A stretch of 11,810 nucleotides of DNA from Shewanella sp. Its GTDB lineage: Bacteria; Pseudomonadota; Gammaproteobacteria; Enterobacterales; Shewanellaceae. The translations under genes were made by a program, and so were the position numbers. The stretch spans positions 1 through 11,810 of the forward strand of contig SDWK01000224.1 in NCBI GenBank assembly GCA_004195335.1. The letters run 5' to 3'. Under the pieces are notes generated by a model. It was not told the origin of the DNA, searched no databases, and worked only from the letters and a program-made list of their open reading frames with translations. Numbering within the stretch: position 1 is the first letter of the stretch; each line of letters begins with the position of its first letter. Below are positions 6,589-11,810 of this stretch, one piece after another.

Positions 6589-6596
6589 CATATCCT
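6568..6596 (+). promoter_or_regulatory. Sigma-70 promoter of metT, overlapped by Met boxes
   Basis: A perfect -35 TTGACA (6568-6573), a 17-bp spacer and a -10 TATCCT (6591-6596, 4/6) predict transcription from about 6603. The second perfect Met box starts on the last base of the -35 and fills the spacer, so bound MetJ would block RNA polymerase. The predicted leader is about 180 nt. Confidence 0.7.
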
Positions 6597-6712
6597 CTCG
6601 ACTATTGAGATGTACCATTCTGTCGTTTTAGGCTCATAGTTAAGCATTAGATAAACATGAGTTAGATATGAAATAACAAATGACGGTGTGTTCCAGCGAT
6701 ACCCAAACAACC

Positions 6713-6738
6713 TCGAAATGCAGGATTCAGCATTTTGA
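6713..6738 (+). other. Stem-loop in the metT leader
   Basis: UCGAAAUGC (6713-6721) pairs with GCAUUUUGA (6730-6738) through nine pairs, one a G-U wobble, around an 8-nt loop. It ends 44 nt before the metT ATG. It has no U-run, so it is not an intrinsic terminator, and I see no SAM-riboswitch features. Confidence 0.4.
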
Positions 6739-6782
6739 AGTAGCTTGGATTATAGCAATGGGAACCAATGGTTTGATGAACG

Positions 6783-8159
6783 ATGAAAAGAGAGAACACT
6801 TTGACGATTTCTACAAATACCCAAAAAGCGACACCTGCCAATGGCATTACTCCTAGTGCCTCATTTGTGGCATTACTTCCCCTTTTTCTCTTCCTAGCCC
6901 TATTTATTGGTGCCGGTGTCTATTTCCAAAGCCAGGGCGTTGATTTTGCGTTTTATCAACTTCCCAGCGTTATCGCTATTTTGCCGGCCATTATCTTTGC
7001 TCTCATCATTTCAAAACAGAAGCTTAATCAAAGCATCGATACCTTTATCGCGGGGATAGGTCATTCAAATATCATCGCCATGTGCCTTATCTACCTGTTA
7101 GCTGGCGCATTTGCATCCGTTGCCAAAGCAACCGGTGGCGTTGATGCCACTGTGGCACTGGGCTTATCCTTAGTTCCATCAAACTTGCTACTACCAGGCT
7201 TCTTCGTCATCGCGGCCTTTATCGCGACCGCCATGGGCACCTCTATGGGTACGATTGCTGCCGTGGCACCGATAGCCTTAGGTGTGGCGAATGAAGCCCA
7301 GATTGATCTGGCCATAATGGCGGGCGCGGTGATCTCCGGCGCCCTCTTTGGAGACAATCTCTCTATCATCTCAGATACCACGATTGCGGCGACGCGTACC
7401 CAAGGTTGTGACATGAAAGATAAATTTAAAGAGAACTTAATCTTCGCTATTCCAGCCTCTATCATCACACTAATCGTCTTCACATTAGTCGGCCAAGGTC
7501 AGGCAGATGTGGCACCCCAAGAGATAGATTTTATCAAGGTGATCCCTTATCTCACCATTTTAATCTTGGCGGTATCTGGCTTAAACGTATTCGTCGTCCT
7601 TACCATAGGCATTTTATTAGCAGGGGTAACCGGCTTATTCACCATGGATTATGGCCTGATACAATTCGGTCAGGATATCTATACCGGTTTCGGTAACATG
7701 CAGGAGATCTTCATTCTCTCTATGCTAGTCGGTGGATTGGCGGCGTTAATGCAACAACAAGGCGGCCTTACCTTTGTCAGCGAGCAGATTGAAAAGCTGA
7801 TCACACGTTTCTCTAAAGCCAAAGGCGGCGCATCGACTCGCGCATCGGAACTGGGCATGGCAGGAATTGTAGCCTTGACCAACGCTTGTGTAGCCAACAA
7901 TACCGTGTCTATTGTTGTCACGGGTGACATCGCTAAAGACCTTGCTCAAAAGCACGAGGTGACACCTAAGCGTGCAGCCAGCATCATGGACATTTTCTCC
8001 TGCATCGTTCAGGGACTGATCCCCTATGGTGCACAAGCACTTCTGGTTGCTTCAATCTTTAGCATCTCACCACTTGAGGCTGTCACTCATGCTTGGTATT
8101 GCATGATTTTAGCCCTAGTCGCTATCTCTATCGTTATTTTACGTAAGCGAGTCGCCTGA
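6783..8159 (+). CDS. metT: Methionine transporter MetT-like, NhaC antiporter superfamily
   Basis: A 458-aa inner-membrane carrier with about a dozen hydrophobic segments. It belongs to the NhaC branch of the ion-transporter superfamily: MGTSMGTIAAVAPIALG (151-167) and GALFGDNLSIISDTTIAAT (186-204), the latter corresponding to the NhaC GDxxSPxSDTT motif, plus a C-terminal repeat-like NACVANNTVSIVVTGD. Homology alone would give Na+/H+ antiporter. However, a well-formed MetJ operator lies on its promoter, and NhaC-type proteins under methionine control (Met boxes in gammaproteobacteria, S-boxes in Firmicutes) have been predicted by comparative genomics to be the methionine transporter MetT. I therefore infer Na+-coupled methionine uptake, induced when methionine is scarce. 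The ATG at 6783 has only a poor Shine-Dalgarno; a TTG at 6801 with GAGAG upstream is an alternative. It is probably transcribed alone, ending at the terminator at 8341-8370. Confidence 0.85.
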   Translation: MKRENTLTISTNTQKATPANGITPSASFVALLPLFLFLALFIGAGVYFQSQGVDFAFYQLPSVIAILPAIIFALIISKQKLNQSIDTFIAGIGHSNIIAMCLIYLLAGAFASVAKATGGVDATVALGLSLVPSNLLLPGFFVIAAFIATAMGTSMGTIAAVAPIALGVANEAQIDLAIMAGAVISGALFGDNLSIISDTTIAATRTQGCDMKDKFKENLIFAIPASIITLIVFTLVGQGQADVAPQEIDFIKVIPYLTILILAVSGLNVFVVLTIGILLAGVTGLFTMDYGLIQFGQDIYTGFGNMQEIFILSMLVGGLAALMQQQGGLTFVSEQIEKLITRFSKAKGGASTRASELGMAGIVALTNACVANNTVSIVVTGDIAKDLAQKHEVTPKRAASIMDIFSCIVQGLIPYGAQALLVASIFSISPLEAVTHAWYCMILALVAISIVILRKRVA

Positions 8160-8340
8160 TAGCAGTTCATCTATAACTATAGTCGTATTGTTATTAGCGC
8201 TTAAATAGGGCACCTTAAGGACATTATTCAGCTAGACTATCTAGTGCTAGAGTCAAGTGTCGGGTCAATGGCGAACCAGCTTCCCCATACCGTATGGCTG
8301 AAACAGATAGGGATATCGAGTCTCGACTATGAGACCCAGT
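8160..8340 (+). other. Structured non-coding stretch before a strong terminator (metT 3' UTR or small RNA)
   Basis: No gene is visible here on either strand. The plus strand shows several small dyads: CTATA-AC-TATAG near 8171-8182, TCTAG-TG-CTAGA at 8240-8251, CCATAC-C-GTATGG near 8285-8297, and GTCTC/GAGAC near 8321-8336, all leading into the terminator at 8341-8370. This could be the 3' UTR of metT or a separate small RNA. No clear promoter was found inside, and no known RNA family is recognised. Confidence 0.35.
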
Positions 8341-8370
8341 AAAGGAGTGCAGAATGCTGCGCTCCTTTTT
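8341..8370 (+). terminator. Strong Rho-independent terminator
   Basis: AAAGGAGTGCAG (8341-8352) pairs with CTGCGCTCCTTT (8357-8368) through twelve pairs, one a U-G wobble, around the tetraloop AAUG, and the U-run begins in the stem and continues to 8370. On the minus strand no U-run follows, so it acts on plus-strand transcripts. It probably ends the metT transcript or a small RNA. Confidence 0.9.
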
Positions 8371-8403
8371 GTTATTCATCGATCAAAAATTAGTGCCGAT
8401 TCA

Positions 8404-9096
8404 ATGCCAACAGTTCAGAACGTTCACTCAATCCATTATGACCTACACCGCTTAGTTATCTGGATGATCTTAGCCGGCGCACTGGTGACCTCTGTCGGCC
8501 TCTCTATCTCTGTCTGGGCCGAATATCAAAGAATTGGTGTCGAAGTATTTTTCAGACGTGCAGATTTGCTGGGAGATTATATTTATTCTCCACTCGCCTA
8601 CGTCTATAACATGTCCTTGATTAGTGCAGGCTCCTGTATTTTATTGGCCATGTATGGTTTATATCAGCTTAAACTCGGCGACTTTAGCCACTACCTCTCA
8701 CTTTCAGGTTCCTGGGTCGGGCTCTCAATTATTCTGATTGGGGTATTCCCAATTAACTACCTCTATGAACACAGGCTGGTATCGACCAGCTTCTTAATCG
8801 GCACCTTTGTCCTTCACCTGCTGACCATCACCACACGGATAAACCATAAGGAGATCTGTTCAAAACCACTGTTTATATTGGCTGTTTTAGGGTTCATCAG
8901 CGCCTCGGGTTTAATTTATCAACTCGACTGGAGTCTGTTAGATTTTAAGCCCTGCCCCCACGGTAAAATCGAGATATGTTGGGTGTCACTCAATATGTGG
9001 TTTCAGACCAATGTCACTATGCTTTGGTGTGTCCTGCTTGCGCTCAATGTCAGGAAACTCGCCATTAATAATGCCAAGCTACAGCCATCTGAATAG
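8404..9096 (+). CDS. Six-helix membrane protein, DUF998-like
   Basis: The reading frame could open at an ATG at 8329, but the strong terminator at 8341-8370 would lie inside it, so the ATG at 8404 is preferred, giving 230 aa. No good Shine-Dalgarno precedes it, so the start remains uncertain. Six hydrophobic helices are visible (about 17-38, 64-86, 98-116, 126-144, 155-172, 201-217). The pattern SPLAYVYNMSLISAG, then GLSIILIGVFPIN shortly before a His-containing helix, resembles DUF998 (PF06197) membrane proteins, from memory. A CPHGKIEIC loop (174-182) has two cysteines that could form a periplasmic disulphide. It precedes the pseudouridine synthase gene by 94 bp on the same strand and may share its transcript. 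Function unknown. Confidence 0.75.
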   Translation: MPTVQNVHSIHYDLHRLVIWMILAGALVTSVGLSISVWAEYQRIGVEVFFRRADLLGDYIYSPLAYVYNMSLISAGSCILLAMYGLYQLKLGDFSHYLSLSGSWVGLSIILIGVFPINYLYEHRLVSTSFLIGTFVLHLLTITTRINHKEICSKPLFILAVLGFISASGLIYQLDWSLLDFKPCPHGKIEICWVSLNMWFQTNVTMLWCVLLALNVRKLAINNAKLQPSE

Positions 9097-9190
9097 TCCT
9101 GACTCAAAAGCAGCAAGACATCATTCTATCCGTCGCCATTTAAGTGTTAAACTCATCGACAGACTGTTAAGCACTCCTTTTATAGGCTCC

Positions 9191-9952
9191 ATGACTTCAT
9201 CTTCTCTAGCTGCACCGGATATGGCTTCATCATCAATGACGGTAAGACTCGCTAAATATCTGGCTCAGACAGGTCTTTGCTCACGCAGGACCGCTACTCG
9301 TTATATTCGCGATGGTTTCATTACTATTGACGGGCGTTTAGCCAATCATATAGATACCGTCACACTCATAGAGTCCTCCAATGGCACGACCAGCAAAGAG
9401 TTACTCCTGTTCGACGGCATTAAGGTAGAGGGAATAGAGCCGAAACAATACTGGATGCTCAACAAATCCGTTGGCACAGATTGCCGTCTTCTACCCAATG
9501 ACCCCGACTCACTGTTACATCTGCTACCAACAAGCCCCAGACTCTACCCAGTTGGTCGTTTAGACAAAGACTCTCGCGGCCTTCTGCTACTCACCAATGA
9601 TGGCTATCTTACCCAGCGTCTGATGCATCCGGATTTTGGCCATACAAAAAACTATCGGGTACGCGTTGATAAACCTTTTGACGATCTTTTTCTACAAGAG
9701 ATGGCTCAGGGAGTTAGCTACCGTGACGTCACTACCCTTCCGTGCAAGATGAAGCGTCTAGATGACGATAAATTTGAAATAGTCCTGACACAAGGCCTGA
9801 ATCGACAGATCCGCCGCATGAGCCAGTCTTTAGGTTATAAGGTAATCGATCTTAAACGGGTGGAAATCCAGAATCTGAGGCTTGATGATCTTAACGAGGG
9901 GGAGATGAGAGAGTTAACCGTTGAAGAGGTGAAGCGGCTTAAAAAAGAGTAA
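9191..9952 (+). CDS. RluF-like pseudouridine synthase (RsuA/RluB/E/F family)
   Basis: An RNA-modifying enzyme that isomerises uridine to pseudouridine, probably in 23S rRNA. Counting from the ATG at 9191 (253 aa), residues 17-60 form an S4 RNA-binding domain (VRLAKYLAQTGLCSRR). The catalytic motif GRLDKDSRGLLLLTNDG gives Asp125, and QGLNRQIRRM (201-210) followed by LGYKVIDLKR is closest to E. coli RluF (GRLDKDSQG, GLNRQIRRM). It lacks the long basic C-terminal tail of E. coli RluF (290 aa). The start is not settled: the frame is open back to 9011, overlapping the previous gene, while ATGs at 9191, 9221 and 9236 all lie before the S4 domain. The 9191 ATG has a TAGG four bases upstream and avoids the overlap. 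It converges on the S46 peptidase gene. Confidence 0.88.
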   Translation: MTSSSLAAPDMASSSMTVRLAKYLAQTGLCSRRTATRYIRDGFITIDGRLANHIDTVTLIESSNGTTSKELLLFDGIKVEGIEPKQYWMLNKSVGTDCRLLPNDPDSLLHLLPTSPRLYPVGRLDKDSRGLLLLTNDGYLTQRLMHPDFGHTKNYRVRVDKPFDDLFLQEMAQGVSYRDVTTLPCKMKRLDDDKFEIVLTQGLNRQIRRMSQSLGYKVIDLKRVEIQNLRLDDLNEGEMRELTVEEVKRLKKE

Positions 9953-9953
9953 C

Positions 9954-9971
9954 TAACCTGAACTCGGGTTA
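9954..9971. terminator. Small hairpin after the pseudouridine synthase gene
   Basis: UAACCUG (9954-9960) pairs with CGGGUUA (9965-9971), seven pairs with one U-G wobble, loop AACU, starting one base after the stop. There is no adjacent U-run, so this is only a possible terminator for the convergent pair. Confidence 0.3.
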
Positions 9972-10034
9972 ACTAAAGGTAAAGGTGAAGCTAAGAAAGT
10001 CTCGAGCCGCGAAAATCTATCTCACAACTCGAAA

Positions 10035-10069
10035 CTCGTAGCTCGTAGCTCGTAGCTCGTAGCTCGTAG
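10035..10069. repeat. Five perfect tandem copies of CTCGTAG
   Basis: The 7-bp unit CTCGTAG is repeated five times without change and followed by a partial copy (CTA). It ends 7 bp before the stop codon of the minus-strand S46 peptidase gene. A related ACTCGAA lies just upstream. The same heptamer flanks the REP-like element at the left end of the window. Copy number in such a tract can change by replication slippage. Confidence 0.85.
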
Positions 10070-10076
10070 CTAAATG

Positions 10077-11810
10077 CTAGTGCACGATCTCCATCTCGGC
10101 TAACAAGTTATCTGCATTGTCCAGATACTTCATTACCCAAAGCATGTATCGGCTATCGACTTGAATAGAGCGGTTAGTCTCAGGATCGTAGCCCCAATCA
10201 CCGATGATGCTTTCATACACGCCATCGAACAGCAGACCCACTAACTCGGCGCGGCCGTTCAGTGTCGGTGAACCTGAGTTACCACCCGTGGTATCTAAGG
10301 TCGACAGGAAGTTAACCGGTACAGAGTCCAATGATTTCACGTAAAAATCACCATACTGCTTCTGCTTAATCAGCTCAAGTTGCTTAGAGGGTGCATCGAA
10401 AGGGTTTGCCCCGGTATCTTTAGCCAAAATGCCTTCTAAACGCGTGAATGGCACAGCCTGCAGACCGTCCTGAGGCGAGTAACCTTTCACATGACCAACT
10501 GTCACACGCAGGCTTGAGTTCGCATCGGCGTATACCGGCTTACCCTGTTCAGTGTTATAAGCGATGATGGCATCCATATACTGAGGACGCACCTTCATCA
10601 ACTTACCCGCAAGCTCCTTATCTTTCTTCTCTTCCTTCATGTCTGTGTCATACATGGCAACGGCAAACTTGACGAAAGGATCGTTAGATGCTTTAAAATC
10701 GGCAACCGACTTATCCAGCCAAGCCAGACGAGTATCCATATCACCGAGTGTTGTCTTGGCATACATCTTATCTAAGGTCTTAGACAGCTTCTTTTCGTCC
10801 AGCTTCTTACCGATACCGAACACTTTATCTAAGGCACTGATACGCTCGCTGGCTGGCAATACGGCATAACGCTTCAGCATATCGAACAGTACCGCTTTAT
10901 CGACACTGGCAGCATAACGACGATCGATGCGCTCCATTGAAGACTTGAAGCGGATCATGTCACGCTCCTGGTAACCCGGTTCACGCGCCATATCATCGAG
11001 CTGCTTTTCATTGGCCAGACGATATAGTTTACGTGCCGTAGGCACCATAGTGGTGTAACCGATATAGCCTAAGATAGTATCGCGCGCCTGATGATCTTGC
11101 CCATCGACAATCAACTTATCCAGCTCTGCCAACGTCTTACCATATTGCTGCTGACGCTTACTGTCTTTGCTAATCCAGTTAGCCAGCTCAGACTCACGAC
11201 CCTTACGGTCATCGAGCATAGTCGACTTACCATAAAACTCGATCATAGAGGTGAAGTTCTTGGCATAGTTAGCCAGACCCGCAATCAGGCTCTCATACTT
11301 GATGCGCTCATCGCTGCCCTCAGGCGCCGTTTCCTTGATGATCTCGATGAAGCGCTCACGCAGCATCTTACCTTCCGGATACGCCCACTCGAACTGATTC
11401 TCGACTTCATTGGCAGTGCGGTAGCGGTTAGTACGACCCGGATAGCCAGCAACCATGACAAAATCGCCATCGCTCACGCCTTTAGCCGACACTTTCAGGA
11501 AACTCTTTGGCTCATAAGGAACGTTGTCTTTACTGAAATCGGCAGGCTTACCCTGTTTAGATACATAACCACGGTAGAAAGAGAAATCACCGGTGTGACG
11601 AGGCCACATCCAGTTATCGATATCGCCGCCGTATTTTCCCACGCTTGCAGCTGGGTTATACACTAGACGCACATCGCGGATCTCAAGTTGCTTAACCAAG
11701 TAATACTCGAGGCCACCATGGAAGCTATAGACCTGACAGCGGTAACCATCTTCGGCTTCACACTCGGCAACTAAAGATTTCTCCTGATGCTCTATGCCCT
11801 GATAAAAATC
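10077..11810 (-). CDS. S46-family dipeptidyl-peptidase, DPP7-like (5' end beyond the window)
   Basis: The frame stays open to the right edge, giving the last 577 residues of a protein of about 720. S46 enzymes are trypsin-fold serine exopeptidases, usually exported to the periplasm, that release dipeptides from peptide N-termini. Visible are YNPAASVGKYGGDIDNWMW with the catalytic Asp in RHTGD (residue 75 of the visible part), a long alpha-helical middle domain rich in Lys/Asp, and the nucleophile motif GGNSGSP with Ser at 512. The Asp-to-Ser distance (437) agrees with the family (about 428 in Porphyromonas DPP11). The catalytic His and the signal peptide lie outside. The residue 18 after the nucleophile is Gly (LLFDG), as in DPP7; DPP11, which cuts after Asp/Glu, has Arg there. 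I infer DPP7-type preference for non-acidic P1 residues. It converges on the pseudouridine synthase gene. Confidence 0.92.
   Translation of the reverse strand, partial: DFYQGIEHQEKSLVAECEAEDGYRCQVYSFHGGLEYYLVKQLEIRDVRLVYNPAASVGKYGGDIDNWMWPRHTGDFSFYRGYVSKQGKPADFSKDNVPYEPKSFLKVSAKGVSDGDFVMVAGYPGRTNRYRTANEVENQFEWAYPEGKMLRERFIEIIKETAPEGSDERIKYESLIAGLANYAKNFTSMIEFYGKSTMLDDRKGRESELANWISKDSKRQQQYGKTLAELDKLIVDGQDHQARDTILGYIGYTTMVPTARKLYRLANEKQLDDMAREPGYQERDMIRFKSSMERIDRRYAASVDKAVLFDMLKRYAVLPASERISALDKVFGIGKKLDEKKLSKTLDKMYAKTTLGDMDTRLAWLDKSVADFKASNDPFVKFAVAMYDTDMKEEKKDKELAGKLMKVRPQYMDAIIAYNTEQGKPVYADANSSLRVTVGHVKGYSPQDGLQAVPFTRLEGILAKDTGANPFDAPSKQLELIKQKQYGDFYVKSLDSVPVNFLSTLDTTGGNSGSPTLNGRAELVGLLFDGVYESIIGDWGYDPETNRSIQVDSRYMLWVMKYLDNADNLLAEMEIVH

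Larger units (their letters stand above)
6417..6782. other. 366-bp divergent intergenic region with MetJ operator, promoter and leader
   Basis: This gap separates the minus-strand DUF3087-like gene from the plus-strand metT-like gene. In order it holds a 7-bp-arm hairpin/palindrome (6502-6519), tandem Met boxes (6541-6588), the metT promoter (6568-6596), and an untranslated leader of roughly 180 nt with a 9-bp stem-loop (6713-6738). No convincing gene of its own is visible; a 58-codon frame at 6680-6856 is discussed under rejected items. Confidence 0.7.

Noticed and set aside
6603..6782. SAM riboswitch in the metT leader
   Set aside because: I see no S-box or SAM-II type conserved core; only one plain stem-loop is present, and the MetJ boxes already account for methionine control.
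6680..6856. A 58-codon frame starting before metT and overlapping its first 74 bases, a possible leader peptide
   Set aside because: It lacks a good Shine-Dalgarno, is not Met-rich, and is not followed by alternative terminator/antiterminator hairpins. The composition looks like chance.
6783..8159. Calling the gene a Na+/H+ antiporter NhaC
   Set aside because: Superfamily membership is clear, but the MetJ operator on its promoter argues for the MetT methionine-transport subgroup.
8160..8370. A known riboswitch (c-di-GMP, TPP, cobalamin, glycine), 6S, GcvB or tRNA in the stretch before the terminator
   Set aside because: The GGCGAACC near 8270 recalls part of a c-di-GMP-I core, but the matching second half is missing. 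None of the other families' conserved cores is present.
9011..9190. N-terminal extension of the pseudouridine synthase back to 9011
   Set aside because: It would overlap the preceding membrane-protein gene by 86 bp, adds 60 residues with no domain, and family members begin just before the S4 domain.
10035..10069. CRISPR array
   Set aside because: Units are 7 bp with no spacers between them; this is a simple tandem repeat and no cas gene is near.
11091..11666. Long antisense frame (191 codons) over the S46 peptidase gene
   Set aside because: It is a shadow of a strongly conserved protease frame with no family features or start signal. Similar shadows over gabD (2095-2508) and metT (7091-7483) were rejected for the same reason.
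1..11810. A new defence, toxin-antitoxin or mobile system
   Set aside because: All larger genes have clear housekeeping, metabolic or membrane-protein character, and no nuclease, integrase, transposase or toxin-like pair is visible.

Overview
The window looks like chromosomal DNA of a marine gammaproteobacterium, most likely Shewanella or a close relative. This rests on protein character (a DUF3087-like membrane protein, an S46 dipeptidyl-peptidase, a MetT-like carrier), moderate GC, and short degenerate intergenic repeats built on CTCGTAG and CTAGGTTC/CTCCTGG-type words. The genus is inferred from memory of such genomes, not from a search. I see no mobile element, CRISPR array, tRNA or rRNA.

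Layout. Positions 1-2894 hold a GABA-catabolic operon on the minus strand, gabD then gabT. They convert 4-aminobutyrate to succinate semialdehyde (GabT) and then to succinate (GabD). A divergent LysR-type regulator (3121-4086) is the obvious candidate regulator; its promoter coincides with a 12-bp perfect palindrome. Next on the minus strand are a LysE/RhtB-type exporter with a TTG start (4109-4741), a solitary periplasmic solute-binding protein (4940-5728), and a two-helix membrane protein (5874-6416).

The 366-bp divergent intergenic region 6417-6782 is the most informative stretch. It carries in-phase 8-bp Met boxes, two of them perfect AGACGTCT, overlapping a promoter with a perfect -35 and 17-bp spacing. 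The gene behind it (6783-8159) belongs to the NhaC antiporter superfamily and would be called a Na+/H+ antiporter by homology. The MetJ operator instead makes it a methionine uptake carrier of the MetT type. A strong Rho-independent terminator at 8341-8370 follows; it lies inside the longest possible reading frame of the next gene and so moves that gene's start downstream to 8404.

The remaining genes are a DUF998-like six-helix membrane protein (8404-9096), an RluF-like pseudouridine synthase (about 9191-9952), and the C-terminal four fifths of an S46 dipeptidyl-peptidase, DPP7-like, on the minus strand and running off the right edge (10077-11810).

No clearly new multi-gene system is present. 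The points worth following are regulatory (MetJ/metT, the LysR palindrome, unexplained palindromes at 5758-5776 and 6502-6519), the terminator-preceded RNA region at 8160-8370, and degenerate repeats placed just after stop codons of minus-strand genes.
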